Assembly (NCBI RefSeq): GCF_014203735.1
Contig: NZ_JACHJQ010000001.1
Span: 124,001-188,000 of the forward strand
Direction: 5' to 3'
Length of the DNA: 64,000 nucleotides
DNA from: Actinophytocola algeriensis
Lineage (GTDB): Bacteria > Actinomycetota > Actinomycetes > Mycobacteriales > Pseudonocardiaceae
The notes under the pieces are model-generated. The model saw nothing but the letters and a program-made list of their open reading frames with translations, was not told the DNA's origin and made no database searches. Below, in pieces: positions 1 to 9,285 of this stretch (position 1 is its first letter; every line of letters begins with the position of its first letter). The translations under genes were made by a program, and so were the position numbers.

Positions 1-1
1 G

Positions 2-499
2 CACGTCACCGAGGCGTGGACCGAGCTGTGCGACGCCGTGCTCGGCGCCGGGATCACCGACATCGGCCGCTACCGGGAGGTCGTCCGCACCCCCGCGCAG
101 CGGGCGGCGTGGGCGGTCCTGGCGCCGCTGCTCGACGAGCTGGTCGCCGCCGACACCGTGCTGATCGGCACGCCCATGTACAACTTCTCCGTGCCCGCCG
201 CGCTGAAGGCGTGGATCGACCAGGTGACGTTCCCGAGGATGTCCTTGCGGGGCAAGCGGTTCGTGGTCGCGGGTGCGCGCGGTGGGACGTACCTGCCCGG
301 TACGCCGCGGGCACCGTTCGACCACGAGGAGCGCTACCTGCGCGACTTCTTCGCGGGCCACTTCGACGTGCCGGACGTGGAGTTCGTGCACGCCGAACTG
401 ACCAACGCGCTCGTCGACCCACGGCTGGCCTCGCGGCGGGACGAGCAGGAGGCCTCCCTCGCGGCCGCGCTGGCCCGCATGGACGAGGTGGCGACGTGA
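2..499 (+). CDS. FMN-dependent NADH-azoreductase-like protein (5' partial)
   Basis: The frame is open from the first bases of the window, so the N-terminus with the FMN phosphate loop is missing; 165 codons plus a stop are visible. The segment PMYNFSVPAALKAWIDQV is the hallmark of the flavodoxin-fold NAD(P)H quinone reductase/AzoR family and contacts the flavin. A GARGGTY-type loop and an FDHEERYLRDFF stretch follow in family order. Such enzymes are cytosolic and reduce quinones or azo compounds with NADH; the substrate cannot be inferred. Its stop overlaps the GTG start of the next gene (GTGA), so the two are co-transcribed and probably translationally coupled. Confidence 0.85.
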   Translation, partial: HVTEAWTELCDAVLGAGITDIGRYREVVRTPAQRAAWAVLAPLLDELVAADTVLIGTPMYNFSVPAALKAWIDQVTFPRMSLRGKRFVVAGARGGTYLPGTPRAPFDHEERYLRDFFAGHFDVPDVEFVHAELTNALVDPRLASRRDEQEASLAAALARMDEVAT

Positions 500-810
500 A
501 CTGGCTGCTGCTCCTCAGCGCCGGGGTCGTGGAGGTCGCGTGGGCGCAGAGCATCAGGCCGACGGAGAACTTCACGCGGCCGCTGCCGACGCTCGTGTGC
601 TTCGTGCTGTGCGCGGCCGCGGTGTACCTGCTGTCGCTCGCGATGCGGACCGTGCCAGTGGGCACGGCGTACGCGGTGTTCACCGGCATCGGCGCCGTCG
701 GCGCGGTCGCGCTCGGGGTGGTGCTGTACCGCGATCCGCTGACGTGGAGCCGGCTCCTCGCGCTCGCGCTGATCGTGGGCGGAGTCGTGCTGACCCGCGC
801 GACGGGGTGA
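496..810 (+). CDS. SMR-family exporter, SugE/Gdx-like
   Basis: A 104-residue protein with four hydrophobic segments, the normal size for small multidrug resistance transporters, which work as dual-topology homodimers driven by protons. The conserved membrane-embedded Glu is in the first helix (VVEVAW) and the motif PVGTAYAVFTGIGAVG marks the third segment. The spacing and this motif resemble SugE/Gdx (guanidinium exporter) more than EmrE, but assignment to guanidinium is inference. No ykkC-type riboswitch can be looked for because the operon begins outside the window. The GTG start at 496 overlaps the upstream stop by 4 nt. Confidence 0.85.
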   Translation: MNWLLLLSAGVVEVAWAQSIRPTENFTRPLPTLVCFVLCAAAVYLLSLAMRTVPVGTAYAVFTGIGAVGAVALGVVLYRDPLTWSRLLALALIVGGVVLTRATG

Positions 811-840
811 GGGAGGCGAGGACCCGGCGGAGGGCGCGGC

Positions 841-1920
841 TCAGCCGATGGCTTGGCGGTACGCCGCGACCGTCAGTTCCGCGGTGCGCCGCCACGTGAA
901 GCCGGCGGCATGGGTGCGGCGTGCGGTGAGGGCAGTCGGGGACAGGGGCTCGGCCAGTGCCTCGGTGAGGGCCGAGCCCATCGCCTCCACGTTCCCGAAC
1001 GGCACGAGCGTCGCGTGCCCGCCCGCCACCTCACGCAGCGCGGGCACGTCCGAGCACACCACCGGCACGTCGCACGCCAGCGCCTCCAGCACCGGCAACC
1101 CGAAGCCTTCGTCCCGTGACGGCAGGACCAGCGCCGACGCGCCCGCCACGACGCTCCGCAGGTCCACATCGGACAGGTAGCCGATCGTCGTCACCGTGCT
1201 GTCGGCCCGGTTGTGACCCGGTCCGGCGAGCACGAGCGGCGGCAGGTCCGGGGTGTTCTCGTGTGCCTTCTGCAGCCAGTCCAGCGCCTTGCGCGGCCCG
1301 GCGGCCCCGACGAACAGCAGGTACTCCTTCGGCAGCCCGACCCGGCGCCGCAGCGCCTCGCTCGGCGGCCGGGCGGTGAACCACGCCAGGTCGATGCCCA
1401 GCGGGGTCACCACCACCTTGTCCGTCGCCAGCCCGAACCGGTCGATCACCACGTCGGCGACGGCCCTCGTCGGCGTGCACACGACGTCCGCGCGGGCGGC
1501 CGACTTCGCCACCAGCAGCGGCAGCTGCTCGTCCGACGGCGGCAGGTCGCCGGGGGAGTCCAGGAAGTCGAGGTCGTGGATCGTCAGCACCCCGGCGGCC
1601 CGCAACGCGGGCGGGAGCACGAAGTTGGTGCCGTGCACGACATCCGTCAGTCCGGCGAACAGCTCGATCGGCGGGAACGGGGCCCGCAGCCAGCAGCGCC
1701 GCAGCAGCCGCGCCGACACCGGCATGCCCCGCGACCGGGCGCCGTGCGGGAGGACCTTGCGCAGCTTCCGCCAGCCCCGCAACGTGAACGCCACCGCCCG
1801 CATGTCCACTTCGGACATCGACGCCAGCTCCTCCGCCAGCGCGGCCGTGTACCGGCCGATGCCGGTCCGGGAACCGAGAAGCGGGGTGCCGTCCAGCAGC
1901 ACCTTGACGGGCCTAGTCAT
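841..1920 (-). CDS. GT4-type glycosyltransferase
   Basis: A 359-residue GT-B fold glycosyltransferase. The N-terminal half has the LLDGTPLLGSRTGIGRYTAAL acceptor-domain start typical of the family. The C-terminal half has the nucleotide-sugar site with the E-x7-E motif in PSRDEGFGLPVLEAL. There are no signal peptide or membrane helices, so it acts at the cytoplasmic face. Its ATG overlaps the end of the upstream GT2-GT4 gene by 8 nt. It is the last gene of a three-gene minus-strand operon (5464 to 841). The donor sugar and product cannot be told from sequence; the WbbL/ManC neighbourhood suggests cell-envelope polysaccharide or glycolipid. Confidence 0.85.
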   Translation of the reverse strand: MTRPVKVLLDGTPLLGSRTGIGRYTAALAEELASMSEVDMRAVAFTLRGWRKLRKVLPHGARSRGMPVSARLLRRCWLRAPFPPIELFAGLTDVVHGTNFVLPPALRAAGVLTIHDLDFLDSPGDLPPSDEQLPLLVAKSAARADVVCTPTRAVADVVIDRFGLATDKVVVTPLGIDLAWFTARPPSEALRRRVGLPKEYLLFVGAAGPRKALDWLQKAHENTPDLPPLVLAGPGHNRADSTVTTIGYLSDVDLRSVVAGASALVLPSRDEGFGLPVLEALACDVPVVCSDVPALREVAGGHATLVPFGNVEAMGSALTEALAEPLSPTALTARRTHAAGFTWRRTAELTVAAYRQAIG

Positions 1921-4435
1921 CGCCGCGGCCCTTCCGCAGGCGTTCCGCCGCGAGGCGTTTCACCCGGCCCGCCGCGCGGCGGGTCAGCTCCGCCGGGCCG
2001 CCGTTGTCCAGGTAGGACCGCACCAGGTCCAGGTCCCGGCGGAACGTGCCGCCCACGCCCAGCGGCTTGTTGCGCACCAGCGGGGCCGTGCCCGGCAGCC
2101 GGTCCGCCGACGGGGACGGGTTGCGGCAGAACGACACCAGCGGCGCCAGTGCCGTCTCCCACGTGAAGCGCTCCCGCACGACGGCGATCCGCATCCGGGC
2201 GGCGTCCGCGAACTCCTTGTCGTACAACACCTTCTCCAGCGCGTCCGCCAGTGCGTCCGGGTCCTCGGCGGGCACCACCACACCGAGCTGCTCGGTGCGG
2301 ACCAGGTCGGCGAACGCGTCGCCGTCGGTCGTCACGATCGGCAGGCCGGTCCACAGGTAGTCGAGGACCCTGGTGCGGAACGCGAACGTCGTCTCGACGT
2401 GCTCGTAGTGCGTGGTGACCCCGCAGTCCGAGTCCAGCAGCCAGTTCTGCCGTTCCGCGTAGGGGACCCACGTCTCGTTGAAGAACACGTGCTTGCCGGT
2501 CAGGTCGAGCCGCCCGGCCAGCGCCCTGGTCCGGGCGCCGATGTCCATGTCCGGCACCTCGGGGTTCGGGTGTTTCATGCCGAGGAACAGCAGCCGCACG
2601 TCCGGTTGCCGCCGCGACAGCCGGTCCACGGCGTGCAGCAGCGTCAGCGGGTCGAACCAGCTGTACACCCCGCCCGCCCAGATGATCACCTTGTCGGCGT
2701 CGCCGACGAGCCTGCCGCGGATCGGGGACGCCGTGCGCTGCGGTGGCTTGCCCGGCAGCCCGAACGGCGCCACCGCCAGCAGCGACCGGACCGTCGGGTC
2801 GCTGTCGTACAGCGACGGGGTCAGCCTGCCCAGCGCGGTCAGGTGGCCGAGCCAGAAGTGCCGCTGCCGCTCCGACGCGCACAGGAAGAAGTCGCCGCGC
2901 TCCAGCTGCGCGTTGAGGACGTTCGTGACACCGATGAGGTCCAGCTCGCGCTGCTCGTCGGTGTCGTCCTTGCCCTGTTCGAGCAGCTCGAGGTGCATCG
3001 GGTCGTACATGTCGCAGACCACGATCTTGGTGTTGGCGGCCTTCTTCAGCTCCGGCACCATCTCCAGCGCGTGGCCCTGGAGCACCACGACGTCGGCCCA
3101 CGCGACGTGCGGGGACAGGTCGCGCTGCTTCGCCTGCGCCACCGCGAACGGCGCCTCGGGCGGCGCGAACAGCGGGTTGACCGTGACGAGCCGGACCTCG
3201 TGCTCCCCGGCGAGCACGTCGGCCATGTTCCACGCGCGGATCGCCGGGCCCGCCATGCGTTCGGTGAGCGCGTCACCGGTGACGACGAGGACCTTCCGCC
3301 GCGCGCCGAACGCCTCCTCCAGGCCGAACACCTCGACGAGCACGTCGTGCGCGGCGAGGTAGCGCGGCAGCGGGTAGGCGGGCTCCATCGCCCTGCGCAT
3401 CAACGGGATCAGGTCCGCGTCGGACCGCACGCGGGCGGCCTGCTCGGTCTGCCGCGACGCCGCCAGTGACGGCAGCAGCTCCACGAACTGATCGATGGCG
3501 AGGATCCCGGCGAGGGTGGTGCGGGGGATCTCGACGGTGGCCGACCCTGTGTCCGGCTTGCCGATCTCGAGCTGGGTCGGGTCGATGTCGCCGCGGGCGG
3601 TCGCGCGGCGGACCGCGAGCGCGAGGGCCGCGGGCAGGGCCTTCGCGAGCGTCGAGTCGGAGACGTTCTTGTACAGGGCCGCGAGCGCGTTGCGCTCCAG
3701 CAGGTACAGCTCCCGCGCGTTGTCCGGGGAGTCCACTTTGGACATCGAGGCGTGGTGGCGGTGGAAGGTGAGCGAACGGGGCTCGTAGCGCACCCGCCAG
3801 CCCCGCAGGTTCAGCCGCCAGCCGAGGTCGACGTCCTCGTAGAACATGAAGAACCGCTCGTCGAACCCGCCGAGCCGCCGGTACACCTCGGCCCGCACGA
3901 ACATCGCGGAGCCGGTCGCGAACAGGACGTCCTTCGCGACGTCGTGCGAGCCGGCCGGGAAATCGCTGACCGGCTGGCCCGCGTGCCGCTTGTAGCCCAT
4001 GCCGAACCAGGTCAGCCCGGCGTCGACGAAGTCGATGTGCTCGCCGTCCCAGTCGAGGACCTTGCTGGCGACGGCGGCGACGGTCGGCTCGGCCTTCAGC
4101 ACGTCGACGGCCGCGGTCACCCAGTCGCGGTGCGGGCGGGCGTCGTTGTTGAGGAACGCGAGGACGGTGCCGGTCGCGTGCCGCGCGCCGACGTTGCAGC
4201 CGCCCGCGAAGCCCAGGTTGGCGCCCGACTCGACGACCTCGACGCCGGGCACCTGTTGCCTGATCCGCTCCGCGCTGCCGTCGCCGGACGCGTTGTCCAC
4301 GCAGACGAGCTGCAGCCGCTCCGCGGGGTAGTCCAGTTCCTCGCGCAGGGCGCGCAGGCAGGTGATCGTGTCCTCGGCGCCGCGGTAGTTCACGACGATG
4401 ACCGAGACGACGGGTCGTAGCGCCGGATCGGGCAC
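1913..4435 (-). CDS. GT2-GT4 fusion glycosyltransferase
   Basis: An 840-residue two-domain protein. Residues about 8-280 form a GT-A family 2 domain: VSVIVVNYRG start, the LNNDARP metal/donor motif and the GGFDERFFMFYEDVDLGWR acceptor-side block, all typical of rhamnosyltransferase-like GT2 enzymes. After a linker, residues about 370-760 form a GT-B domain (VLVVTGDALTERMAGPAIR, then DFFLCASERQRHFWLG and WAGGVYSWFDPLTLLHA). The fusion suggests two successive sugar additions to one acceptor. GTG start, 63 nt after the upstream GT2 gene. The C-terminal 60 residues are basic and may contact membrane. Linkages and donors are unknown. Confidence 0.85.
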   Translation of the reverse strand: MPDPALRPVVSVIVVNYRGAEDTITCLRALREELDYPAERLQLVCVDNASGDGSAERIRQQVPGVEVVESGANLGFAGGCNVGARHATGTVLAFLNNDARPHRDWVTAAVDVLKAEPTVAAVASKVLDWDGEHIDFVDAGLTWFGMGYKRHAGQPVSDFPAGSHDVAKDVLFATGSAMFVRAEVYRRLGGFDERFFMFYEDVDLGWRLNLRGWRVRYEPRSLTFHRHHASMSKVDSPDNARELYLLERNALAALYKNVSDSTLAKALPAALALAVRRATARGDIDPTQLEIGKPDTGSATVEIPRTTLAGILAIDQFVELLPSLAASRQTEQAARVRSDADLIPLMRRAMEPAYPLPRYLAAHDVLVEVFGLEEAFGARRKVLVVTGDALTERMAGPAIRAWNMADVLAGEHEVRLVTVNPLFAPPEAPFAVAQAKQRDLSPHVAWADVVVLQGHALEMVPELKKAANTKIVVCDMYDPMHLELLEQGKDDTDEQRELDLIGVTNVLNAQLERGDFFLCASERQRHFWLGHLTALGRLTPSLYDSDPTVRSLLAVAPFGLPGKPPQRTASPIRGRLVGDADKVIIWAGGVYSWFDPLTLLHAVDRLSRRQPDVRLLFLGMKHPNPEVPDMDIGARTRALAGRLDLTGKHVFFNETWVPYAERQNWLLDSDCGVTTHYEHVETTFAFRTRVLDYLWTGLPIVTTDGDAFADLVRTEQLGVVVPAEDPDALADALEKVLYDKEFADAARMRIAVVRERFTWETALAPLVSFCRNPSPSADRLPGTAPLVRNKPLGVGGTFRRDLDLVRSYLDNGGPAELTRRAAGRVKRLAAERLRKGRGDD

Positions 4436-4498
4436 TCGTGCTCCTCGGGGTTTGTGCAGTGGGGTCCAGCCTGCCCCATCACACCATGTGACGAGCGG

Positions 4499-5464
4499 TC
4501 AACCGGGCGAGTTCAACGATCTTGCTACCCGCCACACCGCCGAACGGGGGATTTCGGCGAGGTCGGTGACGGCCTTGCGTTCGCGAAGAAGTTGCGGGAG
4601 CGAACCGGCGAGCTCCCCGAGCACCCGCAGCCGCAACCGGACCCGGAAGTTCCACGGCGTCCCCGGCCGTCTTTCCGGGCGTCGGGCCAGCCTGCGGAGC
4701 GGGAGCAGGGCGGTGATGGCCGCGAACCGCGCGACCTCGCGCACCGCGACGCCGCCGGGCGCGCAGCGGATGAGCATGGCGAGCCGGTTGCGTTCGTTCC
4801 ACAGGTGGAACAGCCGCGACCCCGGCTGTGTGCTCGCGCCGTGCCGGTGGGTCACCCGCGCGGTGGGTACCGACACGATCGTGTGATTCGCCAGCCGCAG
4901 TCGCCACGCGGTGTCGGTGTCCTCGTAGTAGCAGAAGAACCGGGCCGGTACGCCACCCGCGTGCCGCAGCGCCTCGGTCCGCAACAGCACCGCGCCACCG
5001 CAGAACCCGAACACCGGCCTGGGCCCGGCTGCCTCGTCGACCAGGTCCACGCCGTGCCCGTCCGCCGTGAGCCCGACGCCGATCGAGAGCACCGCGCCGT
5101 CGAGCCCGGCCATCCGCGACCCGGCCGCCGCGGCCTGTTCGTCCTGGTCGAGCGCGTCCTCGAGGGCCGCGAGCCAGTCCGGCGCGGGCTCGGCGTCGTC
5201 GTTGAGCCACGCCGTGAACTCGGTGCCGACCGCGGCGTGCCGGTCGACCGCGGCGAGCGCGCCCGCGTACCCGGTGTTGGTCGGCAGCCGCAGCACCTCG
5301 GGCCTGGCCGGGTGGGCCGCGAGGATCTCCTCGGTGCCGTCGTCGGAGGCGTTGTCGACCACCAGCAGCCGGTGCGGCCGGGTCTGTGCGGCCACGGCGT
5401 CCAGACAGGCGCTGACATGGCCCTTCCCCCGCCAGGTGACGACCACGATCGTGCTGCGTGTCAT
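4499..5464 (-). CDS. GT2-family glycosyltransferase
   Basis: About 321 residues with the GT-A family 2 layout: IVVVTWRGKGHVSACLDAV, LLVVDNASDDGT, NTGYAGALAA, the WLNDDAEP donor/metal motif, and FFCYYEDTDTAWRLRLA in the acceptor region. This is the rhamnosyl/galactofuranosyl-transferase-like branch also seen in WbbL. ATG at 5464 is chosen; an in-frame GTG at 5476 is an alternative. It is first in the minus-strand glycosyltransferase operon. Only 36 bp separate it from the divergent GT4 gene, so the two promoters overlap and both units may be controlled together. Confidence 0.85.
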   Translation of the reverse strand: MTRSTIVVVTWRGKGHVSACLDAVAAQTRPHRLLVVDNASDDGTEEILAAHPARPEVLRLPTNTGYAGALAAVDRHAAVGTEFTAWLNDDAEPAPDWLAALEDALDQDEQAAAAGSRMAGLDGAVLSIGVGLTADGHGVDLVDEAAGPRPVFGFCGGAVLLRTEALRHAGGVPARFFCYYEDTDTAWRLRLANHTIVSVPTARVTHRHGASTQPGSRLFHLWNERNRLAMLIRCAPGGVAVREVARFAAITALLPLRRLARRPERRPGTPWNFRVRLRLRVLGELAGSLPQLLRERKAVTDLAEIPRSAVWRVARSLNSPG

Positions 5465-5500
5465 CGGGCCGGTCACAGCGCGAAACCGTACCCTGAGCCG

Positions 5501-6631
5501 GTGCCAGAGCTCGTCGTGCTCACCGAGCAGCTCCTCGCGCCCGTCCCCGGCGGGACCGGGCGCTACACCCGCGAGCTGCTCACCGCGATGGCTGTCGCCG
5601 CGCCGTCCGACTGGACCGTGGCGACGGTGACCGCGACGCACCGCGACCTCGCGCCCGCGGTGGTGCCGAACATCGCGGGCCCGCGTGCGCTGCCGCTGCC
5701 GCGCCGCGGCCTCACCGCCCTGTGGGAACGCGGCGTGCACCTGTGGCCCGGCGGCGATGCCGTCCACGCGCCGACCCCGCTGGCCCCGCCTGCCGTCAAA
5801 CGCGGCCGCAGCCTCATCGTGACCGTCCACGACACCGTGCCGTTCACCCATCCGGAGACGCTGACCCGCCGCGGCGCGGCGTGGCACCAGGCCGCCATCC
5901 GTCGCGCCGCGGAACGCGCGAACGCGATCGTCGTGCCGACCGCCGCGGTCGCCGAGGAGCTGCACGAGTACGCGCCGGGCCCGGCGACGGTCGCGGTCGT
6001 CGGCCACGGCGTGCCGGAGGTGTTCCGCCAGCACATGGACCCGGGCCTGGCCGCGCTGAAGACCGGCAGGCTGCGGCTGCCGGAGAACTACGTGCTCGCG
6101 GTCGGCACGGTCGAGCCCCGCAAGGGCCTCGACGTGCTGGTCCGCGCGATGGCGCGGTCGCACGCGCCGGACCTGCCGCTCGTGGTGGTCGGCCCGCGCG
6201 GCTGGGGCGAGGTGAACCTGGTGGAGCTGGCCGCCGAACACGGCCTCCCCGCCAACCGCCTGTACGTGCTGGGCCGCGTCGACGACGAGGACCTGTCGGC
6301 GATCCTGCGGCGCGCGAGCGTGCTGGCGGTGCCGAGCCGCGCCGAGGGCTTCGGCCTGCCGGTGCTGGAGGCCATGGCGGTGGGGACGCCGGTGGTGCAC
6401 ACGGACGTGCCGGCGCTGGTCGAGGTGGCGGGTGGCACCGGCCTGACCGTGCCGAGGGGGAACGCGGACGCGCTCGCGAGTGCGCTGCGGGAGGTCGTGG
6501 ACTCGTCGGTGGCGACGTCCGAGCGGGTCACGCAGGGGTTGCTCCGGGCCGCCGCGTTCACGTGGGAGCACGCCGCGGCCGAGCTGTGGCGGTTGCACGT
6601 GCGATTTTTCGACATGGCCAACGCACGGTGA
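5501..6631 (+). CDS. GT4-type glycosyltransferase
   Basis: 376 residues, GT-B fold. An N-terminal PVPGGTGRYTRELL glycine-rich acceptor loop and a VTVHDTVPFTHPE block are followed by the donor domain (VGTVEPRKGLDVLV) and the E-x7-E motif in PSRAEGFGLPVLEAMAVG. The long open frame starts far upstream, but coding signal and family alignment begin at the GTG at 5501. A TACCCT hexamer at 5489-5494 lies 6 nt before this GTG and no Shine-Dalgarno is visible, so the mRNA is probably leaderless. First of three plus-strand glycosyltransferases leading to wbbL. Confidence 0.85.
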   Translation: MPELVVLTEQLLAPVPGGTGRYTRELLTAMAVAAPSDWTVATVTATHRDLAPAVVPNIAGPRALPLPRRGLTALWERGVHLWPGGDAVHAPTPLAPPAVKRGRSLIVTVHDTVPFTHPETLTRRGAAWHQAAIRRAAERANAIVVPTAAVAEELHEYAPGPATVAVVGHGVPEVFRQHMDPGLAALKTGRLRLPENYVLAVGTVEPRKGLDVLVRAMARSHAPDLPLVVVGPRGWGEVNLVELAAEHGLPANRLYVLGRVDDEDLSAILRRASVLAVPSRAEGFGLPVLEAMAVGTPVVHTDVPALVEVAGGTGLTVPRGNADALASALREVVDSSVATSERVTQGLLRAAAFTWEHAAAELWRLHVRFFDMANAR

Positions 6632-6700
6632 CCATGACGTCGGTGGGTTTTTCACCCAGTCGTGATAGCTGGCGGTGGCGGCAGTCGTAGTCTGCTACCC

Positions 6701-7849
6701 GTGGCTGATCCCCGCGTACTGATCGACGCGACCGCTGTGCCCGCGGATCGTGGTGGCGTCGGCAGGTACGTGGACTCGCTCGTGTACGCCCTCGACTCGG
6801 ACGGCGCGCCGATCACCGTCGTCTGCCAGCCGAGGGACGTCGAGCTGTACGGCAGGCTGGCGCCGCACTCGCGGATCGTGCCGACGTCGGAGTCCAACGC
6901 GACGCGTACCGCACGGCTGACGTGGGAGCAGACGACGCTGCCGAGGCTCGTGCGCAGGCTGGGTGTCGACGTGCTGCACTCCCCGCACTACACGACCGCC
7001 CTGGCCAACCCGGTGGCGTCGGTGGTCACCCTGCACGACGCGACGTTCTTCACCGACGCGGTGCTGCACCACTCGATCAAGGCCCGCTTCTTCCGCGCGT
7101 GGACCCGCACGGCGCTCGCGAGGGCGTCCCTGTGCGTGGTCCCGTCCGCCGCGACCGCCGCCGAGCTGGGCCGCGTCGCGAGCGCGAAGCCGGACCGACT
7201 GGAGATCATCCAGCACGGTGTCGACAACGACAGGTTCCACGTGCCGACGCTGGAGGAGGTGTCGGCGGCGCGGCGCCTGGTCGGGCTGGGTCCGGACACC
7301 CCGTACGTGGCCTTCCTCGGCGCGCTGGAGCCGCGCAAGAACGTCCCGTCCCTGATCCGCGGCTTCGCGGCCGCGTGCCGGGGCAGGTCTGAGCCGCCCG
7401 CGCTGGTCCTGGCAGGTCAGCCGGGCTGGGACCGCCAGGTGGAGCGCGCGCTGGACGACGTGCCGCACCGGTTGCGGGTCATCCGGGCCGGGTATCTGCC
7501 GTTCGACAACCTGGCGGGTTTCCTGGGCGGCGCGACCCTGGTGGCGTACCCGTCGCTCGGCGAGGGCTTCGGCCTGCCGGTCCTGGAAGCCATGGCGTGC
7601 GGCGCGTGCGTGCTGACCACCCGCAGGCTGGCGCTGCCGGAGGTGGGTGGCGACGCGGTGGCGTACTGCGGCGTCGGCGCGGGCGACATCGCGGCGGCCC
7701 TGACAGAACTGCTGGACGACGCCGCTCTCCGGGCCAGTCTCGCCACCGCGGCGCAGCGGCGGGCGAAGGAGTTCTCGTGGCTGACGAGCGCCGAGGGACA
7801 CCGGGTGGCGTACGAGAAGGCGTACCGGGCGCACCGCCGTTCGCGGTGA
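6701..7849 (+). CDS. GT4-type glycosyltransferase
   Basis: 382 residues, GT-B fold, paralogous to the gene just upstream. Visible blocks are VLIDATAVPADRGGVGRYV at the N-terminus, VVTLHDATFFTDAVLHHS, the donor-domain start FLGALEPRKNVPSLIRG and the E-x7-E motif in PSLGEGFGLPVLEAMACG. The GTG at 6701 is preceded at 7 nt by TAGTCT (6688-6693) with no Shine-Dalgarno, suggesting its own promoter and a leaderless transcript. wbbL follows 18 nt after the stop, so the two are probably one operon. Donor and acceptor are unknown. Confidence 0.85.
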   Translation: MADPRVLIDATAVPADRGGVGRYVDSLVYALDSDGAPITVVCQPRDVELYGRLAPHSRIVPTSESNATRTARLTWEQTTLPRLVRRLGVDVLHSPHYTTALANPVASVVTLHDATFFTDAVLHHSIKARFFRAWTRTALARASLCVVPSAATAAELGRVASAKPDRLEIIQHGVDNDRFHVPTLEEVSAARRLVGLGPDTPYVAFLGALEPRKNVPSLIRGFAAACRGRSEPPALVLAGQPGWDRQVERALDDVPHRLRVIRAGYLPFDNLAGFLGGATLVAYPSLGEGFGLPVLEAMACGACVLTTRRLALPEVGGDAVAYCGVGAGDIAAALTELLDDAALRASLATAAQRRAKEFSWLTSAEGHRVAYEKAYRAHRRSR

Positions 7850-7867
7850 CGGGCAGAATGTTCCGGC

Positions 7868-8728
7868 GTGTCTGAGGATTATGGCCAGGAGCTGGCAGTC
7901 GTCATCGTGACCTACTCGCCGGGCGAGACGCTCGAGCGGTGCCTCGACACGCTGGAGAAGGCCACGACCAGGCCGTATCAGGTCATCCTGGCGGACAACG
8001 GCTCGGTCGACGGCGCGCCGGAGAAGGCCGCGTCCCGGTCGAACGTGACGTTGCTCCACACCGGCGGCAACCTCGGGTACGGCACCGCGGCCAACCGCGG
8101 CGTCGAGACCCTGGGCCCGGAGTACGGGTGGATCGTGGTGGCGAACCCGGACCTGGAGTTCGGCGCCGGGTCGCTGGACGAGTTGTTCTCCGCCGCTTCC
8201 CGCTGGCCTCGCGGCGGGGCGTTCGGGCCGTTGATCCGGGAGCCGTCCGGGAAGGTCTACCCGTCGGCGCGGCTGGTGCCGTCCATCGGCAAGGGGATCG
8301 GGCACGCCGTGGTCGGCCGGGTGTGGGCCGCCAACCCGTGGACCAGGGCGTACAAGCAGTCGTCGGAGTCAGTGGTGGAGCGGGAAGCCGGGTGGCTGTC
8401 CGGGTCCTGCCTGCTGATGCGACGCGCGGCGTTCGATTCCGTCGACGGGTTCGACCCCCGGTACTTCATGTACTTCGAGGACGTGGACCTCGGGGACCGG
8501 CTGGGGCGGGCCGGGTGGCAGAACGTGTACGTGCCGTCGGCCGAGGTGGTGCACATTCAGGGGCACTCGACCGCGCGCGCTTCCGAGCGGATGTTGGCTG
8601 TGCACCACGAGAGTGCGTACCGGTTCATCGCCGACCGGCACCAGGGGGCGCGGTGGGCGCCGGTCCGGGCCGGGGTCAAGGCCGGTTTGGCGCTGCGGTT
8701 GAAGGCGGAGACCCGCAAGAAGGCCTGA
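7868..8728 (+). CDS. wbbL: WbbL-like rhamnosyltransferase (cell-wall linker)
   Basis: 286 residues, a GT2 family enzyme. In mycobacteria WbbL moves L-rhamnose from dTDP-rhamnose to decaprenyl-PP-GlcNAc, making the linker that joins arabinogalactan to peptidoglycan. Seen here: LAVVIVTYSPGETLERCLDT, LADNGSVDGAP, NLGYGTAANRG, the donor motif VVANPDLEF and the acceptor block FDPRYFMYFEDVDLGDRLG, followed by VVHIQGHST. Length and motif order fit WbbL, and the position next to manC matches the mycobacterial order (Rv3265c-Rv3264c). The function is inferred from family plus synteny; the other GT2 genes here belong to the same branch, so the exact acceptor is less certain. Confidence 0.8.
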   Translation: MSEDYGQELAVVIVTYSPGETLERCLDTLEKATTRPYQVILADNGSVDGAPEKAASRSNVTLLHTGGNLGYGTAANRGVETLGPEYGWIVVANPDLEFGAGSLDELFSAASRWPRGGAFGPLIREPSGKVYPSARLVPSIGKGIGHAVVGRVWAANPWTRAYKQSSESVVEREAGWLSGSCLLMRRAAFDSVDGFDPRYFMYFEDVDLGDRLGRAGWQNVYVPSAEVVHIQGHSTARASERMLAVHHESAYRFIADRHQGARWAPVRAGVKAGLALRLKAETRKKA

Positions 8729-8804
8729 CGCCCGCCACCTGACAATTGGCCTTACCAGACAACAAAAGGCACACCCGTCCCGGCCCAGCCCGGCCAGCCG
8801 GACC

Positions 8805-9200
8805 TCAGCCCTCGAGCCGCTGGGACAGGCTCCCAGTCGTCGGCGGCTCCTTGAGCGTGGGCACGAGCCCTTCAACCTCTTCGGGCTCTCTCGTGGCGGC
8901 CTCCCGGGCAGCCAGCATGTTCTGGTGCTGCTCCAGCCGCCGCTGCCGGGACCGAGGCCCGGGATGCGGCACGGCAACCACGTCGGTCAGTGCTTCTTGC
9001 GCGATCGCAGGCAGCTCAGCCGCGGGGACGACCATCGTCTGCTCGGGGTCCCGCTCGTCGGCCGCTGCTACCACGGCTCGCGGGATCTGCAGCGTGTTCG
9101 CGGCGTCCATCGGCGATACGGCGCTCTCCGGAGTCACCACGAAGGCGCCTCGCGCTCGGGCCCGCGCCAGGATGGCGTCGGCCCGCTCACGGGGGTCCAT
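8805..9200 (-). CDS. Hypothetical protein, 131 aa
   Basis: I do not recognise this family. The product is 131 residues, hydrophilic and probably cytosolic. It begins MDPRERADAILARARARG and has a charged, Gln/Arg/Glu-rich middle (residues about 83-100) that could be helical or a short coiled coil. There is no signal peptide, membrane helix or cysteine motif. It lies between wbbL (convergent) and manC (same strand, upstream, 85 bp away). G/C third positions match its neighbours, which supports it being a real gene rather than a shadow. A function cannot be given. Confidence 0.6.
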   Translation of the reverse strand: MDPRERADAILARARARGAFVVTPESAVSPMDAANTLQIPRAVVAAADERDPEQTMVVPAAELPAIAQEALTDVVAVPHPGPRSRQRRLEQHQNMLAAREAATREPEEVEGLVPTLKEPPTTGSLSQRLEG

Positions 9201-9285
9201 ACGTCGACCTCATCCCTGTCGCGTCGTCGATGTTGGGGTCCAGGGTATTCCTAATTCGGCTCCGCGTCAGCGAAGATCCGGGAAA

